Shown: positions 23,975 through 31,763 of the stretch, piece after piece
Layout of the letters: every line of letters starts with the position of its first letter
Numbering within the stretch: the stretch's first letter is position 1
DNA from: Betaproteobacteria bacterium
Lineage (GTDB): Bacteria > Pseudomonadota > Gammaproteobacteria > Burkholderiales > Thiobacillaceae
Length of the DNA stretch: 64,000 nt
Direction: 5' to 3'
Assembly (NCBI GenBank): GCA_016219425.1
Contig: JACRNB010000005.1
Span: 1 to 64,000, forward strand
The notes under the pieces: model-generated
Database searches by the model: none
The model's input: the letters and a program-made list of their open reading frames with translations, nothing else
What the model was told of the DNA's origin: nothing
Program-made: the position numbers and the translations under genes

Positions 23975-25026
23975 TGGGGTTGGTTTTCGAATAATTCCCA
24001 CTTGGTTGCATTCCCCCTGCTCACCGCGACTTTCAGTCGCCGTCCCACGATCTGGTCGAAATATTTTGGCGGGAGTCCCATCCCAGGGCGAATACGCCGG
24101 ATATCTTTTGCTTCTACTACTGTACCCGCGGGGAGATCCCGCACGAAATACACGGAGCGTCGGAATGTTTTCATCGCTGCTTCGGCGGGTTGTCGCTCAT
24201 AACTTGCCCGACCCAAGGCACTCCAGGCGTCGCGGGTGTCGGTGCAGAGCCGGGTGAGTTCCGCTGGCTCCAGGGAAAATTCGCTATCCGGGCCTTTGTC
24301 TGCACGACTTAGGGTGAAGTGCTTTTCTATCAGGCAGGCACCCAGCGCCACCGCCGCAATGGATGCAGTGGCGCCCATGGTGTGGTCTGACAGACCTGGT
24401 GTGGCTCCGAAACGTCGTGCGAGTTCGGGCATCTGGCGCAGATTGGCCTGTTCCATTGGGGCTGGGTAGCTGCTGATGCAGTGGAGCAGAACCAAATCTT
24501 TGCAACCGGCTTCTCGCGCTGCGGTCACGGCCTCTTCAATTTCCATTTCATTGGCCATGCCGGTGGACATGATCATCGGTTTGCCGGTGCTGGCTGCGTA
24601 ACGGATCAGGGGAAGATCCAGCATTTCGAAGGAGGCGATTTTGTAGGCAGGGGCGTGGATGCTTTCCAGTAGATCCACCGCCGATTCGTCGAAGGGGGTG
24701 GAGAACACGGTAATGCCGCGTTTGCGGGCGTGTTCGAACATGGCCTGATGCCATTCAAAGGGCGTCTGCGCCCATTGGTACAGGTCGTAGAGCTTGAAAC
24801 CATCCCACAGGCCGCCCTGGATCACGAAGTCGGGCGCATCGCAGTCGATGGTCATGGTGTCTGCGGTATAGGTTTGCAACTTGACGGCGTCTGCACCGCA
24901 ATGCATCGCTGCGTCGATGGTCTCCAGCGCTCTTTCCAGCGAACCGTTATGGTTGGCGGATAACTCGGCAAGGATGTAGGGCGGATGGTCGGGGCCGATG
25001 GGGCGTCCGTTAATGGAAATGGTCAT
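23917..25026 (-). CDS. pseI: Pseudaminic acid synthase PseI
   Basis: A 369-residue NeuB-family enzyme that condenses PEP with 6-deoxy-AltdiNAc to form pseudaminic acid. Features are YILAELSANHNGSLERA near residue 17, VKLQTYTADTMTID near 47, STGMANEMEI near 147, LLHCISSYPAP near 172, metal histidines in GLSDHTMG and IEKHFTLSR, and a SAF domain near 290-350 (RDLPAGTVVEAKDIR). The TYTADTMT segment is characteristic of PseI rather than NeuB. The last 18 residues come from the repeat at 23914-23974 and are probably a non-native tail. It follows the PIG-L gene by 15 bases. Confidence 0.92.
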   Translation of the reverse strand: MTISINGRPIGPDHPPYILAELSANHNGSLERALETIDAAMHCGADAVKLQTYTADTMTIDCDAPDFVIQGGLWDGFKLYDLYQWAQTPFEWHQAMFEHARKRGITVFSTPFDESAVDLLESIHAPAYKIASFEMLDLPLIRYAASTGKPMIMSTGMANEMEIEEAVTAAREAGCKDLVLLHCISSYPAPMEQANLRQMPELARRFGATPGLSDHTMGATASIAAVALGACLIEKHFTLSRADKGPDSEFSLEPAELTRLCTDTRDAWSALGRASYERQPAEAAMKTFRRSVYFVRDLPAGTVVEAKDIRRIRPGMGLPPKYFDQIVGRRLKVAVSRGNATKWELFENQPQGTSNNPMFSVSFSTNRRK

Positions 25027-25041
25027 GTTCGTTTTGATCGG

Positions 25042-25713
25042 TTATCGGATGAGGCGGATGGAGATGAACGATTCTGCCGCCTCCACGCCCACGGAATATC
25101 CGCGATGCCGAGCCAGGTGTTCGACGTGTTCGATGCTGCGCGAATGGGGGGCGGATCGCATCTCACTCTGGTAAGCCCGCAGGGCGCTGAGTTTGATCGA
25201 GAGGAAGTCGCTGATGTCGACGAAAACATTCGGCGCGAAAGGTTCCTGCTGCGGGGTGGCCCATTCGGTACTGGAAAGTACTTCGAAGCCGTAAATTTCG
25301 CGCACGGGGCTGCCAGGGAGGGGACGGCAGGCGGTCATGACGGCCTGATGGGTGATGCGATGGTCGATGTTGAGATCGCCATGGTGATGGGTGTAGATCA
25401 CCTGGGGCGCGAGGGGCTCAATGGCTGCCTCCAGGGCTTGCACCACATCCAGCAGAGGTAGGCTGTCCATTCGGTTGTCGGGCAGACCCAGATACTGCAC
25501 CCGTCGCAGTCCCAGTATTTCGTGGGCCTGCCTTGCCGCCGCCATGCGGCGATCCATGTCTTCCGGGGTTGTATCCGGACGCGAACTGACGCCATCGGCC
25601 ATGAATACCGCATGCACGGCATCCCCTGCAGCGACGTGGCGCGCAATGGCGCCGCCGCATCCCAGGGCTTCGTCATCGGTATGGGCGGCGATGATGAGAA
25701 CGGTTTGATTCAT
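25042..25713 (-). CDS. PIG-L/LmbE-family deacetylase
   Basis: A 223-residue zinc hydrolase with the signature IIAAHTDDEALGCGG near residue 7 (AHxDDE) and the second ligand region IYTHHHGDLNIDHR near 109. Family members remove N-acetyl groups from GlcNAc-type sugars. Between the formyltransferase and pseI in a pseudaminic acid locus, it could free an amine on a pseudaminic acid derivative or its precursor so that a formyl or acetimidoyl group can be attached; that order is inference. It lies 9 bases from the formyltransferase stop. Confidence 0.85.
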   Translation of the reverse strand: MNQTVLIIAAHTDDEALGCGGAIARHVAAGDAVHAVFMADGVSSRPDTTPEDMDRRMAAARQAHEILGLRRVQYLGLPDNRMDSLPLLDVVQALEAAIEPLAPQVIYTHHHGDLNIDHRITHQAVMTACRPLPGSPVREIYGFEVLSSTEWATPQQEPFAPNVFVDISDFLSIKLSALRAYQSEMRSAPHSRSIEHVEHLARHRGYSVGVEAAESFISIRLIR

Positions 25714-25722
25714 GTCTGGCCG

Positions 25723-26400
25723 TTATCGGGTGCGAGAGACCCGGACGTTGGCGTGCAATCCATCTCCGCGCAGGTCTGCGTGGGAGAACTCCAATCGGAA
25801 ATCGCCGTGGTCGATGAAGGCCAATGGATAGGTCGGGGCGTCGAGCATGCGAATGTGGTCGTAGAGGCGCTCCAGGCTACCTTCCGGGGGCAACGCGCTC
25901 TGTTCCGGTTTGCGCCGTGTGAATTGGGTTACTTCTCCGGTTTGCGGCGACGGTTCGGGATTCGTTTCAACCATCCAGCGGATCATCTCCCAACTGAGTT
26001 CGCCTGCCCGAAGATAGATATCTTCGGCGCGTCCTTCCAGTGACATCGGGCGTTTGGCGTACACCGGACCTGCGTCCATTTCTTCCACCATGCGTAGCGC
26101 CGTAAGTTTCGTCTCCTGCAATCCCGCCACGATCAGGTTCTGTAACGGACTGCCGCCGCGGCCATAGGGCACGTCGGTCATGTGGAAACACACGCATTCA
26201 TGGGCGGACCAGATTTCCCGAGGCACCAGCCAGTTCCAATGAAGAAAGAATGCATAGCGAGGTGCGGCGGATTCAATCGCCCGCCCCAGTTCGTCCGGTG
26301 TGCTGACATACGCCCACGGCCCGGCGTTCTCCTGGCGAATGCGGTCAAATGCCTCCCGATGCCATGGTTTGCTGCTGGCGATGATGTGGCCGTTCATCAT
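25723..26400 (-). CDS. Formyltransferase-family protein (sugar N-formyltransferase-like)
   Basis: A 225-residue protein of the methionyl-tRNA formyltransferase fold. It has the His of the active site in VCFHMTDVPYGRGGSPLQN near residue 71 and the Asp in MVEEMDAGPVYAKRP near 107, with the usual Asn apparently replaced (VCFH instead of NIH). Sugar N-formyltransferases use 10-formyltetrahydrofolate on amino sugars. It has no recognisable C-terminal tRNA domain, and the context is pseudaminic acid synthesis. ATG at 26400 overlaps the stop of the upstream gene (TGATG). Confidence 0.8.
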   Translation of the reverse strand: MMNGHIIASSKPWHREAFDRIRQENAGPWAYVSTPDELGRAIESAAPRYAFFLHWNWLVPREIWSAHECVCFHMTDVPYGRGGSPLQNLIVAGLQETKLTALRMVEEMDAGPVYAKRPMSLEGRAEDIYLRAGELSWEMIRWMVETNPEPSPQTGEVTQFTRRKPEQSALPPEGSLERLYDHIRMLDAPTYPLAFIDHGDFRLEFSHADLRGDGLHANVRVSRTR

Positions 26401-27956
26401 CAAAGTGGTCGACGGTAGACGACTTGCCCGCCCTCCTGACGATCTGATTCAAATCCCAGTGCCTCAAACACTTTGCACGATGCCTCGTTGGAATCTTTGA
26501 CTCGCGCCAACAGCAGGGCTTGGCCTGTGTTTGTGCGCAAGGCCGACATTGCGGTTTGCAGCAGCGGTTTACCCAGACCGCGCCCCCGCGCGCGGGCATC
26601 CAGCGCGTAATCAATCTCCCACGCGCCATCCGAGCGCTCGAAGCGAGTCTGACCGACCGGGAGGCCTTCCTCGGTTTCCACCACATACAGTTGGCAATGC
26701 TCCGGATCGCGCAGGCGTTTGCGAAACCAGGTGCGGTGGGTGGCAGGGTCAATCGCTTCCGATGCAAACGCGTTTCGGCGCACCAGCGGGTCGTTGGCCC
26801 ATTGCAGGATCAGGGATTCATCCTCCAGCCGCGCCAGCCGCGCCTTGAATCGGGTTTGCTCGTTGAGCATGAGGGTGCTGACTACCCGTTCCGCCCCCTG
26901 GCCATCCACAGGTTGCTGTCGGAATCGTTCCGCCCATTCGGGCGAAATCCCGGTGGCGAAAATATCCTGCAATGCCTGGGTGAAGGTCGTTTCACTGACT
27001 TCATGTTTGTGCCCCAGCCAGCGCAGGAGGCCGCGCCGGTCCAGTTCTGCTGCGATGGGTTTTTGGTTTTCCGCCAGGGTGATGACCAGTGCCGGTAGGC
27101 CCAGGCAGCAGCGCTCCCAGGAGGTCGCGCCGCCAGCGCCAAGGGCCAGATCGGCTTGAACCATCAGCGGCGCCAAGCTTGGTAACTCGTTATGCAGGAC
27201 GACTTGCGCACATCCGTCCGCCTGCTGGCGGAGACTTGCGGCATGAGGACTGGCGGGGTTGATCACCACATCCAGCGTGATGTCCGTTCGCCCGAGGCGG
27301 ATAAAGGCCGCAACGGCCTTGCCGGTAAGGTTGTCGGTGTCGGCTCCGCCGAAATAGATCAGCACCCGCCTCACCGGGCCTTCGCGCGGCGGTACGCGGG
27401 AGTGCAGTTCGGCGTATTGCGGCTGCAGCAAGGCATATTCCGGCCCCAGCATGTGACCGCAGTGGTCAGGTGTCTTGCCGTTGTAGCGGCGGGTCATATC
27501 CGCAGTCAGGTTCTGGTCCAGCAGCAGGTCGCAGTCGTGGGGACGATCCGCCAGATCGTCAATGACCATGAGTTTGCGGCAATGGGGCCGCAGGGCCGAT
27601 TCCCAGCGGCTGTCCAAGGCGTAGTGGTCAACCACCAGCCAGTCGACCGCCGCATTCCCCATGCCGGTCTTCGTCTGCTCCGCATCGGTGCGCCAGTCCG
27701 CCCCCAGCCAGGCGGCATGCGCCAAGGGAGCCTTAGTGGTGTCTGCTGCTCGATGTGCCTCTTCGGTATGCATCGGCAGTGTCACCACCTCAAAACCTTG
27801 TTTGCGAATAACCTGAAGTAGGTTGCCAGGATGTTCGCGACAGACAAATTGGCACGCCATGCCGCGCCCACTCAAGGCTTGAGCCAACGTTAGGCAGCGC
27901 ACCACATGACCGGTGCCAATCTGGAGAGAGGCATCAGAGCGGAAGATGAATTTCAT
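26400..27956 (-). CDS. pseG: PseG nucleotide-sugar hydrolase fused to a GNAT acetyltransferase
   Basis: A 518-residue fusion. The first 350 residues are PseG, a GT-B-like UDP-sugar hydrolase (FIFRSDASLQIGTGHVVRCL near 3, DHYALD near 137, LIYFGGADTDN near 221, LALGAGGATSWERCCLGLP near 291). The last 150 residues are a GNAT acyltransferase (NDPLVRRNAFASEAI near 387, YALDARARGRGLGKPLL near 454, SNEASCKVFEALGF near 490). The GNAT part could perform the PseH step, N-acetylation of UDP-4-amino-4,6-dideoxy-AltNAc, before PseG releases UDP. Such fusions are seen in other bacteria. It overlaps hisF by 4 bases. Confidence 0.9.
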   Translation of the reverse strand: MKFIFRSDASLQIGTGHVVRCLTLAQALSGRGMACQFVCREHPGNLLQVIRKQGFEVVTLPMHTEEAHRAADTTKAPLAHAAWLGADWRTDAEQTKTGMGNAAVDWLVVDHYALDSRWESALRPHCRKLMVIDDLADRPHDCDLLLDQNLTADMTRRYNGKTPDHCGHMLGPEYALLQPQYAELHSRVPPREGPVRRVLIYFGGADTDNLTGKAVAAFIRLGRTDITLDVVINPASPHAASLRQQADGCAQVVLHNELPSLAPLMVQADLALGAGGATSWERCCLGLPALVITLAENQKPIAAELDRRGLLRWLGHKHEVSETTFTQALQDIFATGISPEWAERFRQQPVDGQGAERVVSTLMLNEQTRFKARLARLEDESLILQWANDPLVRRNAFASEAIDPATHRTWFRKRLRDPEHCQLYVVETEEGLPVGQTRFERSDGAWEIDYALDARARGRGLGKPLLQTAMSALRTNTGQALLLARVKDSNEASCKVFEALGFESDRQEGGQVVYRRPL

Positions 27957-28738
27957 TCATTGTTATTATCGTTAAAATTTCTACGTACAAGTATTCCGGC
28001 TGCTTGCATAGCGGCTTTGGCTTCTGCCGGGGTCTGTTGGGTGAAATGGAACATGCTTGCCGCCGCAACTGCTGATGCACCAGCTTTTTTGACAGCATCA
28101 ATCATGTGTTGGTAGTTGCCAGCACCACCTGATGCAATAACGGGGACACTCACAGCTCCCACTACAGTTTCAATTAGAGCTAAGTCGTAGCCTTGAAAGG
28201 TGCCATCTCTCTCGATAGAAGTAACAACTATTTCGCCGACCCCACGATCTTCAATTTCACGCGCCCATGCGACGACGTTACGTCCGGTAGGAGTTTTTCC
28301 TGAATGGCTGAAGCATTCCCACCCCTTGCTTTGAATTGCTTTTCGAACATCAATACTTGCAACCGTACATTGCGAGCCGTATCTCTTGGATATTTCATTC
28401 AATAGTTCAGGGTTGGTATAGGCCGCAGTATTCACACAAACCTTGTCTGCGCCAGACCTTAACATTAATTGTACCTGATCGATATCGTGGATACCGCCGC
28501 CAACAGTGAGAGGAACAAAGCAATCTTGAGAAAGTTCTTCAATAGATTCAATATCGATTTCATCCGCTGACTGATTTGCTACAATGTCAAACAACATAAG
28601 CTCATCAACTTCCCGCTGGTTATAGACCTTAACAGCAGGAAGCGCAGGACCGACTCTGCGCCAGCTATCAAAGCCGACCCCCTTTACTAAGCCGAAGTTT
28701 TTCAACAGTAAGGTGGGGATAATTCGAACTTTTAGCAT
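27953..28738 (-). CDS. hisF: HisF-like cyclase subunit, glycan-modification paralogue
   Basis: A 261-residue TIM barrel of the imidazole glycerol phosphate synthase HisF type (IIPTLLLKNFGLVKGV near 6, LTVGGGI near 79, ASIDVRK near 128). The first catalytic Asp of true HisF, in the CLDV-type segment near residue 11, is replaced (TLLL), whereas the second Asp (SIDV) is kept. That argues against histidine biosynthesis and for the LPS/flagellin role in which HisF-HisH pass ammonia to a WbpG/PseA amidotransferase. It overlaps hisH by 7 bases and lies in an AT-richer stretch. Confidence 0.85.
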   Translation of the reverse strand: MLKVRIIPTLLLKNFGLVKGVGFDSWRRVGPALPAVKVYNQREVDELMLFDIVANQSADEIDIESIEELSQDCFVPLTVGGGIHDIDQVQLMLRSGADKVCVNTAAYTNPELLNEISKRYGSQCTVASIDVRKAIQSKGWECFSHSGKTPTGRNVVAWAREIEDRGVGEIVVTSIERDGTFQGYDLALIETVVGAVSVPVIASGGAGNYQHMIDAVKKAGASAVAAASMFHFTQQTPAEAKAAMQAAGILVRRNFNDNNNE

Positions 28739-29373
28739 GCCGGTTGCGCTATGAAATTTTTTAATAATCGAAATCCCGCGCGAGAGCTTTTTTCGGGGTG
28801 GAATTGGACCCCAAAAATGTGTCCATGCCTGACGGCCGTTGTAACTGGTATGTCGTAAACGGTAGTGGCTAGTACATTTGATGGTTCATCTGGCACAAAC
28901 GCATAACTATGAACAAAGTAGAAATCAGTACCATTGGGGATGCCGTCAAACAATGTATCCGATGTGGTGTGATTAACTTCATTCCAGCCAACATGGGGGA
29001 CACGTAATTTGCAGCCTAAGTTCCGTAAACTTTCCACGCGCCCTGGAATGAGGCCTAAACCAGCAATCCCTTTGCTTGAACTCTTGGAGGCACCCTCCGT
29101 ACCAGTGGTCGCCAGAAGCTGCATGCCGAGGCAGATGCCAAGTAAGGGTTTCCTAGTTACGAGCACTTCATTCTGTATGGCTGTCACCCATCCACCTTCG
29201 TTCAGCAAGCGCGCACAGTCAGCAAAGCTTCCCACGCCAGGCAAAATCAATCTATCTACGGTTTTTACATCGGTTGCGCGCGAAATTAAAATTGTGTTTG
29301 CATGTAACTCGCCGAGTGCTCGAGTCACTGAGCCAATGTTGCCTATGCCGTAATTAATTATTCCAACTTTCAT
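28732..29373 (-). CDS. hisH: HisH-like glutamine amidotransferase
   Basis: A 213-residue class I glutaminase: GIINYGIGNIGSVTRAL near residue 4, the nucleophile in LLGICLGMQLLATTGTEG near 79, and the His-Glu pair in FGVQFHPEKSS near 192. It releases ammonia from glutamine for use by its HisF partner. Together with the downstream hisF and the upstream PP-loop amidotransferase it forms the three-gene set known for making acetamidino sugars. All three catalytic residues are retained, unlike the partner HisF. Confidence 0.87.
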   Translation of the reverse strand: MKVGIINYGIGNIGSVTRALGELHANTILISRATDVKTVDRLILPGVGSFADCARLLNEGGWVTAIQNEVLVTRKPLLGICLGMQLLATTGTEGASKSSSKGIAGLGLIPGRVESLRNLGCKLRVPHVGWNEVNHTTSDTLFDGIPNGTDFYFVHSYAFVPDEPSNVLATTVYDIPVTTAVRHGHIFGVQFHPEKSSRAGFRLLKNFIAQPAC

Positions 29374-30521
29374 ATATTGTCATAATTTATCTTGGTGAGA
29401 TTTCCGGTGTGGTCCTTTATTAGTGTTCCTGACGCGTCGCGCCGGAATAATTTTTTGTTTGTGAATTTATCGCAAATTTTTATAAACTCATCGACAGTCA
29501 TGTCAAGCGGTTTAAGGGTGTCTGCGAGCGATTTTCCAAGATACTCAGACGGGAATTTTCCATCTAGTCGCTTTGTAATGGATAATCCCATTTCCCTTGT
29601 TAGTCGGCCCCTTCGGATATGAAGGCAAACGTGGTCAGTTGCACGTCCGAACCCAAACTTCAGATACTTAAAGTACTCGTGGATTGCAACCTGGTGATTG
29701 TCTAGATTTTCGTAATTAACCATGGAGCCAAGAGTTGGTAACGGTGGTGTTGAAAACCCGAATGCTTGAGCAACAAGCGCGTTGGAAAGTCCATCCCAGG
29801 GCAAGTAATGCCCCAAGAATAATCCGGTTACTCCAACTTGATCGAGAACCTGGTCGTCGGGATAAAGATAGGGGATCAAGTCTTTTTGTGAAATGTTGTT
29901 TGTTCCAATTAAGTCTGAGACGCGCAGTCCCAATAAGCCGCCAAATTCTTCAAGCCATCTCCGGTTGAGGGTGTTGTTTTCTGCTGCGCTTGCGGGTCCA
30001 CCGTATTCATTTTGTGAGTTTTCACCCCATATAATCAGCGGTATATTGTTCTGAACTGCGGCTCTGACCGGAATTGTAAAAATTCCAACATGTTCTGGCC
30101 ATGAGATGTCGCCAACTTGCGTCAAACCAATTCTATTTAGTTTCGCTCGCACCTGTGGATTTGGTGATATTTCAATATGATCTACACCTAGTTGTTTTAT
30201 GTTCTCAATGTTCTTTCGTCCTATTTCTGTAGGATCGCATGTTGTTGCAGTTACACATAGAGGGTTCATACCAAGTTGTAACATTTGTATGACTTGGTAT
30301 GTACTGTCCTTGCCTCCGCTGACTGGGATGATGCAGTCCCAGTTGGCACCAGTTTTGTTTTTATAGCGGTTCAGTATGGCTATCAAGTCATTTCTCCGAG
30401 CCTGCCAATCTACTTCTCTTCTTTTTTCATAGCTTCGACATGCGTTGCAGATTCCATCTTCGTCAAGATGCAAATCTGGTTTTGTTGATGGCATGACGCA
30501 ACGTTTGCAATATGTAAGCAC
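29370..30521 (-). CDS. N-acetyl sugar amidotransferase (WbpG/PseA family)
   Basis: A 383-residue PP-loop ATPase with an N-terminal Cys set (YCKRCVMP and CNACRSYE near residues 4 and 26) and the ATP loop IIPVSGGKDSTYQ near 66. This family converts an N-acetyl to an N-acetimidoyl group on sugars such as pseudaminic acid (PseA) or in Pseudomonas O-antigen (WbpG), with ammonia from HisH/HisF. The start is GTG at 30521, with GGAGAG six bases upstream. Immediately upstream is the IS remnant, so its promoter region is IS-derived. Confidence 0.87.
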   Translation of the reverse strand: MLTYCKRCVMPSTKPDLHLDEDGICNACRSYEKRREVDWQARRNDLIAILNRYKNKTGANWDCIIPVSGGKDSTYQVIQMLQLGMNPLCVTATTCDPTEIGRKNIENIKQLGVDHIEISPNPQVRAKLNRIGLTQVGDISWPEHVGIFTIPVRAAVQNNIPLIIWGENSQNEYGGPASAAENNTLNRRWLEEFGGLLGLRVSDLIGTNNISQKDLIPYLYPDDQVLDQVGVTGLFLGHYLPWDGLSNALVAQAFGFSTPPLPTLGSMVNYENLDNHQVAIHEYFKYLKFGFGRATDHVCLHIRRGRLTREMGLSITKRLDGKFPSEYLGKSLADTLKPLDMTVDEFIKICDKFTNKKLFRRDASGTLIKDHTGNLTKINYDNI

Positions 30522-30570
30522 GATATTCTCTCCAGGCCATGTGGCTATCTACAATCAAGGAACCCCCTGA

Positions 30571-31002
30571 AGGGTGCCTCGAAAAAACCCTGATTCGTCA
30601 TGCCCGCGAAAGCGGGAGTCCAGTGAAATCCGGCGCGCGTCAAGGTGGTTGTCGCTTCAGTCACGCCGCTTTGATCTGAGTATGTTGAGTGCCGACGGTC
30701 GTGTTAATGGTCAGTGCGGCGCGATGATGGCTTCCCAAGCGATATCGTCCTTGGCTAGAAAGCGATACGCCGCCTGGGTTTTCGCCCAGCCTCCGCACGC
30801 TTGCGGAATGCTGGTCATCAGCTTGGCTGCCATGCACTCGGCCAACAGCGCTGTCCTCTCGTCCAGGCGACGGTCACCCAGCTCGCCATGTACATCTTAC
30901 TTCTCTCGAAAAGTCAGTATGTTACGCATGGAGGTTAAAGTTGTGTGTAGTGACATGGGGCTGGTGCCCTTCTCTACCCCTATCGGGTTTTTCGAGGTGC
31001 CA
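30571..31002. mobile_element. Remnant insertion sequence with GG(T/C)(G/A)CCTCGAAAAACCC ends
   Basis: This stretch holds no intact gene. Its left end reads AGGGTGCCTCGAAAAAACCC (30571-30590). The right end, read on the minus strand from about 31002, is TGGCACCTCGAAAAACCCG. The ends are inverted with respect to each other. Inside is a minus-strand fragment of a Tn5-like transposase and, next to the left end, a small palindrome CCCGCGAAAGCGGG (30603-30616). A full element would be far longer, so this is a deletion derivative. It separates pseF from the amidotransferase gene. Confidence 0.55.
30711..30896 (-). pseudogene. Tn5/IS4-like transposase, N-terminal DNA-binding domain fragment
   Basis: The minus strand from 30896 encodes about 60 residues, including GELGDRRLDERTALLAEC and SIPQACGGWAKTQAAYRFLA, then WEAIIAPH and a stop at 30711. 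The pattern LGDRR followed by CGGWAxTxAAYRFL is the signature of the Tn5-type transposase N-terminal domain. No start codon is available in frame (a TAA lies just upstream) and the catalytic domain is gone. It is a decayed remnant. Confidence 0.7.
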
Positions 31003-31025
31003 ATCAGAAGAATCACAGCCAACCC

Positions 31026-31086
31026 GCTTATTCGCATCGGTTTTTTGCAATGTTCACCGGAAACCTTGGGTTATTCGGGGTGCCCG
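31026..31086. repeat. 61-base repeat copy B, at the 3' end of pseF
   Basis: This copy aligns to 23914-23974 (48 of 61 identical, no gaps, by hand count). Its GGGTTATTCGGGGTGCCC core reaches the last codons of pseF, which ends GHPE. Together with the right end of the neighbouring IS remnant (30981-31002) it puts two IS-end-like sequences within about 100 bases of each other. Confidence 0.6.
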
Positions 31087-31763
31087 GTTATTGATTTGAA
31101 TATTCGTTCGGCATGCTGCCAGTCTTCATTCGTGTCTATGTCAACAACGCGCCAGTTTGGGATTGCATAACCAATCCCATTATTGTGGATGTGTTTTTTG
31201 GTTAGCCAAGTGTTTGTTTTTCCCCAATAGAATTGGCCGGCATCGTAGTAGGCCGACTCTAAATCTTGTGTTCTTGTTGTTTCGAATTCTGGGTGAAAGG
31301 GCTGTACTCTGTTGTTACTTAATAGCCTGAGTGCGCGCTGAATCTTGGATGGGTGCTCCGTTATAGGGAAACAGTAGCCGCAGTTGACTTTCATTAGGAG
31401 TTCAAGTGAGCCTATGATGTCATCTATTTGAATTAATGGTACTCCTGGGTATATACAACAAACGTAATCAAATTGCCAACCTAACTTCTTGCAAGCTTCA
31501 ATTGCATGGGCAATGACAGGCACCGTTGTGGTGTGATCGTCTGCCAGTTCATTTGGTCGCGTAAAGGGAACTTCCGCTCCCCATGCTGTGGCTATATTGC
31601 AAGTTTCATTGTCATCGGTCGAGACAATAATGTGCCCAAAAAGACGTGATTCTATTGCGGCATTAATGGCGTAAGCGATCATGGGTTTTCCGCAGAATTC
31701 CTTAATATTCTTACGGGGAATTCGTTTGCTTCCTCCTCGTGCGGGGATAATTGCAATATTCAT
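31071..31763 (-). CDS. pseF: Pseudaminic acid cytidylyltransferase PseF
   Basis: A 230-residue CMP-sugar synthetase. The CTP loop IAIIPARGGSKRIPRKN is at residue 3, IIVSTDDNETCNIA near 47, and RPNELADDHTTTVPV near 69, matching PseF/NeuA-type enzymes. It activates pseudaminic acid as CMP-Pse. The gene is AT-richer than pseC. Its ATG overlaps the pseC stop (ATGA), and the final residues come from the repeat at 31026-31086. Confidence 0.9.
   Translation of the reverse strand: MNIAIIPARGGSKRIPRKNIKEFCGKPMIAYAINAAIESRLFGHIIVSTDDNETCNIATAWGAEVPFTRPNELADDHTTTVPVIAHAIEACKKLGWQFDYVCCIYPGVPLIQIDDIIGSLELLMKVNCGYCFPITEHPSKIQRALRLLSNNRVQPFHPEFETTRTQDLESAYYDAGQFYWGKTNTWLTKKHIHNNGIGYAIPNWRVVDIDTNEDWQHAERIFKSITGHPE

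Noticed and set aside
27953-29373. HisF and HisH as histidine biosynthesis genes
   Set aside because: The location beside a WbpG/PseA amidotransferase and the lost first Asp of HisF argue for glycan amidation; no other his gene is nearby.
30574-31170. A 198-codon plus-strand frame
   Set aside because: It crosses the IS remnant and the end of pseF and encodes nothing recognisable; the minus strand holds the transposase fragment.
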